Below are positions 27,101 through 40,900 of a stretch of 64,000 nt of DNA, one piece after another (the stretch's first letter is position 1; each line of letters starts with the position of its first letter). The translations under genes and the position numbers were made by a program. This DNA comes from Liolophura sinensis. Its lineage: Eukaryota > Mollusca > Polyplacophora > Chitonida > Chitonidae. The notes beneath the pieces are model-generated. The model was not told where the DNA came from, searched no databases, and saw nothing but the letters and a program-made list of their open reading frames with translations. Where the stretch lies: assembly GCF_032854445.1 (NCBI RefSeq), contig NW_027017973.1, positions 121,715 to 185,714 on the forward strand. Reading direction: 5' to 3'.

Positions 27101-27306
27101 AAACCAAGGAAATTTGCAATTTTTCAACAGCTGGAGATGCCTGGCCCAATTGCGCATCCTTTGGCACCTTATTGATGTGGGTCAGTGTTCAATTGTACTT
27201 TTTACAGCGGATTGTATCAAGTACCTTGTGTTTTTTTTTATATACAAATGGTGTGGTTTTTCTACATGTAGATAAAGACATTGAGTTTGTCTTCGACTTA
27301 GGAGTA
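24146..27306 (+). repeat. 6-monomer higher-order repeat, copy 2
   Basis: Monomers begin at 24205, 24755, 25305, 25855, 26405 and 26955. This is the tandem duplicate of the preceding block. I find three substitutions over about 3.1 kb: 24916 C against 21615 G, 26846 C against 23545 G, and 27002 G against 23701 A. Matching ends near 27308, where aaaacat replaces agacat, and 27316, where ctgggt replaces ttgggt. Confidence 0.85.
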
Positions 27307-30300
27307 AAACATTTGCTGGGTGAGTTAAATGGGCTTGGCCCAAAGATTTGACGTCGTCTGGGCTACCGAAGGGCACATAACTTATAATGAAATGTTGAAT
27401 ATAGTAATGACCAGTCGCGATTGTACATAGTTAATGTAGCCGATTTCAATTAGCAAAAAGACCAGGCAAAAATCCAAAAGTGGAAAAACTGTTCCAATGC
27501 TGCTGGTAAGAGGCTAATCCGACGTATTTTGTGACGAGAAATCGAATGGTGCAAACCGCGTTGCTCTCCGACCAATACTTTTGGCTGTAGCCACAAATGA
27601 ATAATCAATGATGTCCAGATCACGTGCCCAGCAACGGCTCTTACTCCATGGAAACCAAGGAAATTTCCAATTTTTCAACAGCTGGAGATGCCTGGCCCAA
27701 TTGCGCATCCTTTGGCACCTTATTGATGTGGGTCAGTGTTCAATTGTACTTTTTACAGCGGATTGTATCAAGTACCTTGTGTTTTTTTATATACAAATGG
27801 TGTGGTTTTTCTACATGTAGATAAAGACATTGAGTTTGTCTTCGACTTAGAAGTAAGACATTTGCTGGGTGAGTTAAATGGGCTTGGCCCAAAGATTTGA
27901 CGTCGTCTGGGCTACCGAAGGGCACATAACTTATAATGAAAAGTTGAATATAGTAATGACCAGTCGCGATTGTACATAGTTAATGTAGCCGATTTCAATT
28001 CGCAAAAAGACCAGGCAAAAATCCAAAAGTGGAAAAACTGTTCCAATGCTGCTGGTAAGAGGCTAATCCGACGTATTTTGTGACGAGAAATCGATTGGTG
28101 CAAACCGCGTTGCTCTCCGACCAATACTTTTGGCTGTAGCCACAAATGAATAATCAATGATGTCAAGATCACGTGCCCAGCAACGGCTCTTACTCCATGG
28201 AAACCAAGGAAATTTGCAATTTTTCAACAGCTGGAGATGCCTGGCCCAATTGCGCATCCTTTGGCACCTTATTGATGTGGGTCAGTGTTCAATTGTACTT
28301 TTTACAGCGGATTGTATCAAGTACCTTGTGTTTTTTTTATATACAAATGGTGTGGTTTTTCTACATGTAGATAAAGACATTGAGTTTGTCTTCGACTTAG
28401 AAGTAAGACATTTGCTGGGTGAGTTAAATGGGCTTGGCCCAAAGATTTGACGTCGTCTGGGCTACCGAAGGGCACATAACTTATAATGAAAAGTTGAATA
28501 TAGTAATGACCAGTCGCGATTGTACATAGTTAATGTAGCCGATTTCAATTCGCAAAAAGACCAGGCAAAAATCCAAAAGTGGAAAAACTGTTCCAATGCT
28601 GCTGGTAAGAGGCTAATCCGACGTATTTTGTGACGAGAAATCGAATGGTGCAAACCGCGTTGCTCTCCGACCAATACTTTTGGCTGTAGCCACAAATGAA
28701 TAATCAATGATGTCAAGATCACGTGCCCAGCAACGGCTCTTACTCCATGGAAACCAAGGAAATTTGCAATTTTTCAACAGCTGGAGATGCCTGGCCCAAT
28801 TGCGCATCCTGTGGCACCTTATTGATGTGGGTCAGTGTTCAATTGTACTTTTTACAGCGGATTGTATCAAGTACCTTTTGTTTTTTTTATATACAAATGG
28901 TGTGGTTTTTCTACATGTAGATAAAGACATTGAGTTTGTCTTCGACTTAGAAGTAAGACATTTGCTGGGTGAGTTAAATGGGCTTGGCCCAAAGATTTGA
29001 CGTCGTCTGGGCTACCGAAGGGCACATAACTTATAATGAAAAATTGAATATAGTAATGACCAGTCGCGATTGTACATAGCTAATGCATCCGATTTCAATA
29101 AGCAAAAAGACCAGGCAAAAATCCAAAAGTGGAAAAACTGTTCCAATGCTGCTGGTAAGAGGCTAATCCGACGTATTTTGTGACGAGAAATCGAATGGTG
29201 CAAACCGCGTTGCTCTCCGACCAATACTTTTGGCTGTAGCCACAAATGAATAATCAATGATGTCAAGATCACGTGCCCAGCAACGGCTCTTACTCCATGG
29301 AAACCAAGGAAATTTGCAATTTTTCAACAGCTGGAGATGCCTGGCCCAATTGCGCATCCTTTGGCACCTTATTGATGTGGGTCAGTGTTCAATTGTACTT
29401 TTTACAGCGGATTGTATCAAGTACCTTGTGTTTTTTTATATACAAATGGTGTGGTTTTTCTACATGTAGATAAAGACATTGAGTTTGTCTTCGACTTAGA
29501 AGTAAGACATTTGCTGGGTGAGTTAAATGGGCTTGGCCCAAAGATTTGACGTCGTCTGGGCTACCGAAGGGCACATAACTTATAATGAAAAGTTGAATAT
29601 AGTAATGACCAGTCGCGATTGTACATAGTTAATGTAGCCGATTTCAATTCGCAAAAAGACCAGGCAAAAATCCAAAAGTAGAAAAACTGTTCCAATGCTG
29701 CTGGTAAGAGGCTAATCCGACGTATTGTGTGACGAGAAATCGAATGGTGCAAACCGCGTTGCTCTCCAACCAATACTTTTGGCTGTAGCCACAAATGAAT
29801 AATCAATGATGTCAAGATCACGTGCCCAGCAACGGCTCTTACTCCATGGAAACCAAGGAAATTTGCAATTTTTCAACAGCTGGAGATGCCTGGCCCAATT
29901 GCGCATCCTTTGGCACCTTTTTGATGTGGGTCAGTGTTCAATTGTACTTTTTACAGCGGATTGTATCAAGTACCTTTTGTTTTTTTTATATACAAATGGT
30001 GTGGTTTTTCTACATGTAGATAAAGACATTGAGTTTGTCTTCGACTTAGGAGTAAGACATTTGCTGGGTGAGTTAAATGGGCTTGGCCCAAAGATTTGAC
30101 GTCGTCTGGGCTACCGAAGGGCACATAACTTATAATGAAAAATTGAATATAGTAATGACCAGTCGCGATTGTACATAGTTAATGTATCCGATTTCAATAA
30201 GCAAAAAGACCAGGCAAAAATCCAAAAGTGGAAAAACTGTTCCAATGCTGCTGGTAAGAGGCTAATCCGACGTATTTTGTGACGAGAAATCGAATGGTGC

Positions 30301-33003
30301 AAACCGCGTTGCTCTCCGACCAATACTTTTGGCTGTAGCCACAAATGAATAATCAATGATGTCAAGATCACGTGCCCAGCAACGGCTCTTACTCCATGGA
30401 AACCAAGGAAATTTGCAATTTTTCAACAGCTGGAGATGCCTGGCCCAATTGCGCATCCTTTGGCACCTTATTGATGTGGGTCAGTGTTCAATTGTACTTT
30501 TTACAGCGGATTGTATCAAGTACCTTGTGTTTTTTTTATATACAAATGGTGTGGTTTTTCTACATGTAGATAAAGACATTGAGTTTGTCTTCGACTTAGA
30601 AGTAAGACATTTGCTGGGTGAGTTAAATGGGCTTGGCCCAAAGATTTGACGTCGTCTGGGCTACCGAAGGGCACATAACTTATAATGAAAAGTTGAATAT
30701 AGTAATGACCAGTCGCGATTGTACATAGTTAATGTAGCCGATTTCAATTAGCAAAAAGACCAGGCAAAAATCCAAAAGTAGAAAAACTGTTCCAATGCTG
30801 CTGGTAAGAGGCTAATCCGACGTATTTTGTGACGAGAAATCGAATGGTGCAAACCGCGTTGCTCTCTGACCAATACTTTTGGCTGTAGCCACAAGTGAAT
30901 AATGAATGATGTCAAGATCACGTGCCCAGCAACGGCTCTTACTCCATGGAAACCAAGGAAATTTGCAATTTTTCAACAGCTGGAGATGCCTGGCCCAATT
31001 GCGCATCCTTTGGCACCTTATTGATGTGGGTCAGTGTTCAATTGTACTTTTTACAGCGGATTTTATCAAGTACCTTGTGTTTTTTTTTATATACAAATGG
31101 TGTGGTTTTTCTACATGTAGATAAAGACATTGAGTTTGTCTTCGACTTAGGAGTAAGACATTTGCTGGGTGAGTTAAATGGGCTTGGCCCAAAGATTTGA
31201 CGTCGTCTGGGCTACCGAAGGGCACATAACTTATAATGAAATGTTGAATATAGTAATGACCAGTCGCGATTGTACATAGTTAATGTAGCCGATTTCAATT
31301 AGCAAAAAGACCAGGCAAAAATCCAAAAGTGGAAAAACTGTTCCAATGCTGCTGGTAAGAGGCTAATCCGACGTATTTTGTGACGAGAAATCGAATGGTG
31401 CAAACCGCGTTGCTCTCCGACCAATACTTTTGGCTGTAGCCACAAATGAATAATCAATGATGTCAAGATCACGTGCCCAGCAACGGCTCTTACTCCATGG
31501 AAACCAAGGAAATTTCCAATTTTTCAACAGCTGGAGATGCCTGGCCCAATTGCGCATCCTTTGGCACCTTATTGATGTGGGTCAGTGTTCAATTGTACTT
31601 TTTACAGCGGATTGTATCAAGTACCTTGTGTTTTTTTATATACAAATGGTGTGGTTTTTCTACATGTAGATAAAGACATTGAGTTTGTCTTCGACTTAGA
31701 AGTAAGACATTTGCTGGGTGAGTTAAATGGGCTTGGCCCAAAGATTTGACGTCGTCTGGGCTACCGAAGGGCACATAACTTATAATGAAAAGTTGAATAT
31801 AGTAATGACCAGTCGCGATTGTACATAGTTAATGTAGCCGATTTCAATTCGCAAAAAGACCAGGCAAAAATCCAAAAGTGGAAAAACTGTTCCAATGCTG
31901 CTGGTAAGAGGCTAATCCGACGTATTTTGTGACGAGAAATCGATTGGTGCAAACCGCGTTGCTCTCCGACCAATACTTTTGGCTGTAGCCACAAATGAAT
32001 AATCAATGATGTCAAGATCACGTGCCCAGCAACGGCTCTTACTCCATGGAAACCAAGGAAATTTGCAATTTTTCAACAGCTGGAGATGCCTGGCCCAATT
32101 GCGCATCCTTTGGCACCTTTTTGATGTGGGTCAGTGTTCAATTGTACTTTTTACAGCGGATTGTATCAAGTACCTTTTGTTTTTTTTATATACAAATGGT
32201 GTGGTTTTTCTACATGTAGATAAAGACATTGAGTTTGTCTTCGACTTAGGAGTAAGACATTTGCTGGGTGAGTTAAATGGGCTTGGCCCAAAGATTTGAC
32301 GTCGTCTGGGCTACCGAAGGGCACATAACTTATAATGAAAAATTGAATATAGTAATGACCAGTCGCGATTGTACATAGCTAATGTAGCCGATTTCAATAA
32401 GCAAAAAGACCAGGCAAAAATCCAAAAGTGGAAAAACTGTTCCAATGCTGCTGGTAAGAGGCTAATCCGACGTATTTTGTGACGAGAAATCGAATGGTGC
32501 AAACCGCGTTGCTCTCCGACCAATACTTTTGGCTGTAGCCACAAATGAATAATCAATGATGTCAAGATCACGTGCCCAGCAACGGCTCTTACTCCATGGA
32601 AACCAAGGAAGTTTGCAATTTTTCAACAGCTGGAGATGCCTGGCCCAATTGCGCATCCTTTGGCACCTTATTGATGTGGGTAAGTGTTCAATTGTACTTT
32701 TTACAGCGGATTGTATCAAGTACCTTGTGTTTTTTTTATATACAAATGGTGTGGTTTTTCTACATGTAGATAAAGACATTGAGTTTGTCTTCGACTTAGA
32801 AGTAAGACATTTGCTGGGTGAGTTAAATGGGCTTGGCCCAAAGATTTGACGTCGTCTGGGCTACCGAAGGGCACATAACTTATAATGAAAAGTTGAATAT
32901 AGTAATGACCAGTCGCGATTGTACATAGTTAATGTAGCCGATTTCAATTCGCAAAAAGACCAGGCAAAAATCCAAAAGTGGAAAAACTGTTCCAATGCTG
33001 CTG
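27307..33003 (+). repeat. Mixed monomers with a 7-monomer spaced pair
   Basis: Monomers begin at 27506, 28055, 28605, 29155, 29704, 30254, 30804, 31355, 31904 and 32454. The T9/T7 pair at 26955-28054 recurs at 30804-31903, 3849 bp further on. The haplotype aaaattg with aataagca, seen first at 7031 and 13631, recurs here at 29041, 30141 and 32341. Private changes include atgcatcc (29084), tattgtgtg (29724), ctccaacc (29764) and gattttatc (31060). Confidence 0.88.
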
Positions 33004-34103
33004 GTAAGAGGCTAATCCGACGTATTTTGTGACGAGAAATCGAATGGTGCAAACCGCGTTGCTCTCCGACCAATACTTTTGGCTGTAGCCACAAATGAAT
33101 AATCAATGATGTCAAGATCACGTGCCCAGCAACGGCTCTTACTCCATGGAAACCAAGGAAATTTGCAATTTTTCAACAGCTGGAGATGCCTGGCCCAATT
33201 GCGCATCCTTTGGCACCTTATTGATGTGGGTCAGTGTTCAATTGTACTTTTTACAGCGGATTGTATCAAGTACCTTGTGTTTTTTTTATATACAAATGGT
33301 GTGGTTTTTCTACATGTAGATAAAGACATTGAGTTTGTCTTCGACTTAGAAGTAAGACATTTGCTGGGTGAGTTAAATGGGCTTGGCCCAAAGATTTGAC
33401 GTCGTCTGGGCTACCGAAGGGCACATAACTTATAATGAAAAGTTGAATATAGTAATGACCAGTCGCGATTGTACATAGTTAATGTAGCCGATTTCAATTC
33501 GCAAAAAGACCAGGCAAAAATCCAAAAGTGGAAAAACTGTTCCAATGCTGCTGGTAAGAGGCTAATCCGACGTATTTTGTGACGAGAAATCGAATGGTGC
33601 AAACCGCGTTGCTCTCCGACCAATACTTTTGGCTGTAGCCACAAATGAATAATCAATGATGTCAAGATCACGTGCCCAGCAACGGCTCTTACTCCATGGA
33701 AACCAAGGAAATTTGCAATTTTTCAACAGCTGGAGATGCCTGGCCCAATTGCGCATCCTTTGGCACCTTATTGATGTGGGTCAGTGTTCAATTGTACTTT
33801 TTACAGCGGATTGTATCAAGTACCTTGTGTTTTTTTTATATACAAATGGTGTGGTTTTTCTACATGTAGATAAAGACATTGAGTTTGTCTTCGACTTAGA
33901 AGTAAGACATTTGCTGGGTGAGTTAAATGGGCTTGGCCCAAAGATTTGACGTCGTCTGGGCTACCGAAGGGCACATAACTTATAATGAAAAGTTGAATAT
34001 AGTAATGACCAGTCGCGATTGTACATAGTTAATGTAGCCGATTTCAATTCGCAAAAAGACCAGGCAAAAATCCAAAAGTGGAAAAACTGTTCCAATGCTG
34101 CTG
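33004..34103 (+). repeat. Two adjacent identical monomers
   Basis: The monomers 33004-33553 and 33554-34103 are identical at all 550 positions when read side by side. They also equal the commonest base at most variable sites. The next monomer (34104) differs early, at 34214 (aaccgctc). Very recent single-monomer duplication and assembly padding with a consensus-like unit are both possible. They lie just left of the error-like segment. Confidence 0.9.
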
Positions 34104-34814
34104 GTAAGAGGCTAATCCGACGTATTTTGTGACGAGAAATCGAATGGTGCAAACCGCGTTGCTCTCCGACCAATACTTTTGGCTGTAGCCACAAATGAAT
34201 AATCAATGATGTCAAGATCACGTGCCCAGCAACCGCTCTTACTCCATGGAAACCAAGGAAATTTGCAATTTTTCAACAGCTGGAGATGCCTGGCCCAATT
34301 GCGCATCCTTTGGCACCTTTTTGATGTGGGTCAGTGTTCAATTGTACTTTTTACAGCGGATTGTATCAAGTACCTTTTGTTTTTTTTATATACAAATGGT
34401 GTGGTTTTTCTACATGTAGATAAAGACATTGAGTTTGTCTTCGACTTAGGAGTAAGACATTTGCTGGGTGAGTTAAATGGGCTTGGCCCAAAGATTTGAC
34501 GTCGTCTGGGCTACCGAAGGGCACATAACTTATAATGAAAAATTGAATATAGTAATGACCAGTCGCGATTGTACATAGCTAATGTATCCGATTTCAATAA
34601 GCAAAAAGACCAGGCAAAAATCCAAAAGTGGAAAAACTGTTCCAATGCTGCTGGTAAGAGGCTAATCCGACGTATTTTGTGACGAGAAATCGAATGGTGC
34701 AAACCGCGTTGCTCTCCGACCAATACTTTTGGCTGTAGCCACAAATGAATAATCAATGATGTCAAGATCACGTGCCCAGCAACGGCTCTTACTCCATGGA
34801 AACCAAGGAAATTT

Positions 34815-37510
34815 GCATTTTTCAAACAGCTAGAGATGCCTGGCCCAATTGCGCATCCTTTGGCACCTTATTGATGTGGGTCAGTGTTCAATTGTACTTT
34901 TTACAGCGGATTGTATCAAGTACCTTGTGTTTTTTTTATATACAAATGGTGTGGTTTTTCTACATGTAGATAAAGACATTGAGTTTGTCTTCGACTTAGA
35001 AGTAAGACATTTGCTGGGTGAGTTAAATGGGCTTGGCCCAAAGATTTGACGTCGTCTGGGCTACCGAAGGGCACATAACTTATAATGAAAAGTTGAATAT
35101 AGTAAATGACCAGTCGCGATTGTACATAGTTAATGTAGCCGATTTCAATTCGCAAAAAGACCAGGCAAAAATCCAAAAGTAGAAAAACTGTTCCAATGCT
35201 GCTGGTAAGAGGCTAATCCGACGTATTTTGTGACGAGAAATCGAAATGGTGCAAACCGCGTTGCTCTCCGACCAATACTTTTGGCTGTAGCCACAAATGA
35301 ATAATCAATGATGTCAAGATCACGTGCCCAGCAACGGCTCTTACTCCATGGAAACCAAGGAAATTTGCAATTTTTCAACAGCTGGAGATGCCTGGCCCAA
35401 TTGCGCATCCTTTGGCACCTTATTGATGTGGGTCAGTGTTCAATTGTACTTTTTACAGCGGATTGTATCAAGTACCTTGTGTTTTTTTTATATACAAATG
35501 GTGTGGTTTTTTCTACATGTAGATAAAGACATTGAGTTTGTCTTCGACTTAGAAGTAAGACATTTGTTGGGTGAGTTAAATGGGCTTGGCCCAAAGATTT
35601 GACGTCGTCTGGGCTACCGAAGGGCACATAACTTATAATGAAAAGTTGAATATAGTAATGACCAGTCGCGATTGTACATAGTTTAATGTAGCCGATTTCA
35701 ATTCGCAAAAAGACCAGGCAAAAATCCAAAAGTGGAAAAACTGTTCCAATGCTGCTGTAAGAGGCTAATCCGACGTATTTTGTGACGAGAAATCGAATGG
35801 TGCAAAACCGCGTTGCTCTCCGACCAATACTTTTGGCTGTAGCCACAAATGAATAATCAATGATGTCAAGATCACGTGCCCAGCAACGGCTCTTACTCCA
35901 TGGAAACCCAAGGAAAATTTGCAATTTTTCAACAGCTGAAGATGCCTGGCCCAATTGCGCATCCTTTGGCACCTTATTGATGTGGGTCAGTGTTCAATTG
36001 TACTTTTTACAGCGGATTGTATCAAGTACCTTGTGTTTTTTTTATATACAAATGGTGTGGTTTTTCTACATGTAGATAAAGACATTGAGTTTGTCTTCGA
36101 CTTAGAAGTAAGACATTTGTTGGGTGAGTTAAATGGGCTTGGCCCAAAGATTTGACGTCGTCTGGGCTACCGAAGGGCACATAACTTATAATGAAAAGTT
36201 GAATATAGTAATGACCAGTCGCGATTGTACATAGTTAATGTAGCCGATTTCAATTCGCAAAAAGACCAGGCAAAAATCAAAAGTGAAAAAACTGTTCCAA
36301 TGCTGCTGGTAAGAGGCTAATCCGACGTATTTTGTGACGAGAAATCGAATGGTGCAAACCGCGTTGCTCTCCGACCAATACTTTTGGCTGTAGCCACAAA
36401 TGAATAATCAATGATGTCAAGATCACGTGCCCAGCAACGGCTCTTACTCATGGAAACCAAGGAAATTTGCAATTTTTCAACAGCTGGAGATGCCTGGCCC
36501 AATTGCGCATCCTTTGGCACCTTATTGATGTGGGTCAGTGTTCAATTGTACTTTTTACAGCGGATTGTATCAAGTACCTTGTGTTTTTTTTATATACAAA
36601 TGGTGTGGTTTTTCTACATGTAGATAAAGACATTGAGTTTGTCTTCGACTTAGAAGTAAGACATTTGCTGGGTGAGTTAAATGGGCTTGGCCCAAAGATT
36701 TGACGTCGTCTGGGCTACCGAAGGGCACATAACTTATAATGAAAAGTTGAATATAGTAATGACCAGTCGCGATTGTAACATAGTTAATGTAGCCGATTTC
36801 AATTCGCAAAAAGACCAGGCAAAAATCCAAAAGTGGAAAAACTGTTCCAATTGCTGCTGGTAAGAGGCTAATCCGACGTATTTTGTGACGAGAAATCGAA
36901 TGGTGCAAACCGCGTTGCTCTCCGACCAATACTTTTGGCTGTAGCCACAAATGAATAATCAATGATGTCAAGATCACGTGCCCAGCAACGGCTCTTACTC
37001 CATGGAAACCAGGAAATTTGCAATTTTTCAACAGCTGGAGATGCTGGCCCAATTGCGCATCCTTGGCACCTTATTGATGTGGGGTCAGTGTTCAATTGTA
37101 CTTTTTACAGCGGATTGTATCAAGTACCTTGTGTTTTTTTTTATATACAAATGGTGTGGTTTTTCTACATGTAGATAAAGACATTGAGTTTGTCTTCGGA
37201 CTTAGAAGTAAGACATTTGCTGGGTGAGTTAAATGGGCTTGGCCCAAAGATTTTGACGTCGTCTGGGCTACGAAGGGCACATAACTTATAATGAAAAGTT
37301 GAATATAGTAATGACCAGTCGCGATTGTACATAGTTAATGTAGCCGATTTCAATTCGCAAAAAGACCAGGCAAAAATCCAAAAGTGGAAAAAACTGTTCC
37401 AATGCTGCTGGTAAGAGGCTAATCGACGTATTTTGTGACGAAAAATCGAATGGTGCAAACCGCGTTGCTCTCCGACCAATACTTTTGGCTGTAGCCACAA
37501 ATGAATAAAT
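34815..37510 (+). repeat. Indel-rich monomers at the subfamily switch
   Basis: Monomers begin at 34654, 35205, 35757, 36309, 36860 and 37411. At least twenty single-base indels occur here, many in homopolymers: aaatgacc (35104), gaaatggtg (35243), a lost G before gtaaga (35756), cccaaggaaaattt (35907), actcatgg (36447), gtaacatag (36776), aattgctg (36850), accaggaaa (37008), gctggccc (37043), ccttggc (37061), ggggtca (37081), gattttgac (37249), ctacgaag (37268), taatcgacg (37422) and aataaatca (37503). Outside such clusters, single-base indels away from the T tract are very rare. The pattern looks like unpolished long-read sequence rather than mutational decay. Confidence 0.85.
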
Positions 37511-37960
37511 CAATGATGTCAAGATCACGTGCCCAGCAACGGCTCTTACTCCATGGAAACCAAGGAAATTTGCAATTTTTCAACAGCTGGAGATGCCTGG
37601 CCCAATTGCGCATCCTTTGGCACCTTTTTGATGTGGGTCAGTGTTCAATTGTACTTTTTACAGCGGATTGTATCAAGTACCTTTTGTTTTTTTTATATAC
37701 AAATGGTGTGGTTTTTCTACATGTAGATAAAGACATTGAGTTTGTCTTCGACTTAGAAGTAAGACATTTGCTGGGTGAGTTAAATGGGCTTGGCCCAAAG
37801 ATTTGACGTCGTCTGGGCTACCGAAGGGCACATAACTTATAATGAAAAGTTGAATATAGTAATGACCAGTCGCGATTGTACATAGTTAATGTAGCCGATT
37901 TCAATTCGCAAAAAGACAAGGCAAAAATCCAAAAGTAGAAAAACTGTTCCAATGCTGCTG

Positions 37961-40900
37961 GTAAGAGGCTAATCCGACGTATTTTGTGACGAGAAATCGA
38001 ATGGTGCAAACCGCGTTGCTCTCCGACCAATACTTTTGGCTGTAGCCACAAATGAATAATCAATGATGTCAAGATCACGTGCCCAGCAACGGCTCTTACT
38101 CCATGGAAACCAAGGAAATTTGCAATTTTTCAACAGCTGGAGATGCCTGGCCCAATTGCGCATCCTTTGGCACCTTATTGATGTGGGTCAGTGTTCAATT
38201 GTACTTTTTACAGCGGATTGTATCAAGTACCTTTTGTTTTTTTTACATACAAATGGTGTGGATTTTCTACATGTAGATAAAGACATTGAGTTTGTCTTCG
38301 ACTTAGAAGTAAGACATTTGTTGGGTGAGTTAAATGGGCTTGGCCCAAAGATTTGACGTCGTCTGGGCTACCGAAGGGCACATAACTTATAATGAAAAGT
38401 TGAATATAGTAATGACCAGTCGCGATTGTACATAGTTAATGCAGCCGATTTCAATTAGCAAAAAGATCAGGCAAAAATCCAAAAGTGGAAAAACTGTTCC
38501 AATGCTGCTGGTAAGAGGCTAATCCGACGTATTTTGTGACGAGAAATCGAATGGTGCAAACCGCGTTGCTCTCCGACCAATACTTTTGGCTGTAGCCACA
38601 AATGAATAATCAATGATGTCAAGATCACGTGCCCAGCAACGGCTCTTACTCCATGGAAACCAAGGAAATTTGCAATTTTTCAACAGCTGGAGATGCCTGG
38701 CCCAATTGCGCATCCTTTGGCACCTTATTGATGTGGGTCAGTGTTTAATTGTACTTTTTACAGCGGGTTGTATCAAGTACCTTTCGTTTTTTTTACATAC
38801 AAATGGTGTGGATTTTCTACATGTAGATAAAGACATTGAGTTTGTCTTCGACTTAGAAGTAAGACATTTGTTGGGTGAGTTAAATGGGCTTGGCCCAAAG
38901 ATTTGACGTCGTCTGGGCTACCGAAGGGCACATAACTTATAATGAAAAGTTGAATATAGTAATGACCAGTCGCGATTGTACATAGTTAATGCAGCCGATT
39001 TCAATTAGCAAAAAGATCAGGCAAAAATCCAAAAGTGGAAAAACTGTTCCAATGCTGCTGGTAAGAGGCTAATCCGACGTATTTTGTGACGAGAAATCGA
39101 ATGGTGCAAACCGCGTTGCTCTCCGACCAATACTTTTGGCTGTAGCCACAAATGAATAATCAATGATGTCAAGATCACGTGCCCAGCAACGGCTCTTACT
39201 CCATGGAAACCAAGGAAATTTACAATTTTTCAACAGCTGGAGATGCCTGGCCCAATTGCGCATCCTTTGGCACCTTATTGATGTGGGTCAGTGTTCAATT
39301 GTACTTTTTACAGCGGATTGTATCAAGTACCTTTTGTTTTTTTTACATACAAATGGTGTGGTTTTTCTACATGTAGATAAAGACATTGAGTTTGTCTTCG
39401 ACTTAGAAGTAAGACATTTGCTGGGTGAGTTAAATGGGCTTGGCCCAAAGATTTGACGTCGTCTGGGCTACCGAAGGGCACAGAACTTATAATGAAATGT
39501 TGAATATAGTAATGACCAGTCGCGATTGTACATAGTTAATGTAGCCGATTTCAATTAGCAAAATGACCAGGCAAAAATCCAAAAGTGGAAAAACTGTTCC
39601 AATGCTGCTGGTAAGAGGCTAATCCGACGTATTTTGTGACGAGAAATCGAATGGTGCAAACCGCGTTGCTCTCCGACCAATACTTTTGGCTGTAGCCACA
39701 AATGAATAATCAATGATGTCAAGATCACGTGCCCAGCAACGGCTCTTACTCCATGGAAACCAAGGAAATTTGCAATTTTTCAACAGCTGGAGATGCCTGG
39801 CCCAATTGCGCATCCTTTGGCACCTTATTGATGTGGGTCAGTGTTCAATTGTACTTTTTACAGCGGATTGTATCAAGTACCTTTTGTTTTTTTTATATAC
39901 AAATGGTGTGGTTTTTCTACATGTAGATAAAGACATTGAGTTTGTCTTCGACTTAGAAGTAAGACATTTGTTGGGTGAGTTAAATGGGCTTGGCCCAAAG
40001 ATTTGACGTCGTCTGGGCTACCGAAGGGCACATAACTTATAATGAAAAGTTGAATATAGTAATGACCAGTCGCGATTGTACATAGTTAATGTAGCCGATT
40101 TCAATTCGCAAAAAGACCAGGCAAAAATCCAAAAGTGGAAAAACTGTTCCAATGCTGCTGGTAAGAGGCTAATCCGACGTATTTTGTGACGAGAAATCGA
40201 ATGGTGCAAACCGCGTTGCTCTCCGACCAATACTTTTGGCTGTAGCCACAAATGAATAATCAATGATGTCAAGATCACGTGCCCAGCAACGGCTCTTACT
40301 CCATGGAAACCATAGAAATTTGCAATTTTTCAACAGCTGGAGATGCCTGGCCCAATTGCGCATCCTTTGGCACCTTATTGATGTGGGTCAGTGTTCAATT
40401 GTACTTTTTACAGCGGATTGTATCAAGTACCTTTTGTTTTTTTTATATACAAATGGTGTGGTTTTTCTACATGTAGATAAAGACATTGAGTTTGTCTTCG
40501 ACTTAGAAGTAAGACATTTGCTGGGTGAGTTAAATGGGCTTGGCCCAAAGATTTGACGTCGTCTGGGCTACCGAAGGGCACATAACTTATAATGAAAAGT
40601 TGAATATAGTAATGACCAGTCGCGATTGTACATAGTTAATGTAGCCGATTTCAATTCGCAAAAAGACAAGGCAAAAATCCAAAAGTAGAAAAACTGTTCC
40701 AATTCTGCTGGTAAGAGGCTAATCCGACGTATTTTGTGACGAGAAATCGAATGGTGCAAACCGCGTTGCTCTCCGACCAATACTTTTGGCTGTAGCCACA
40801 AATGAATAATCAATGATGTCAAGATCACGTGCCCAGCAACGGCTCTTACGCCATGGAAACCAAGGAAATTTGCAATTTTTCAACAGCTGGAGATGCCTGG

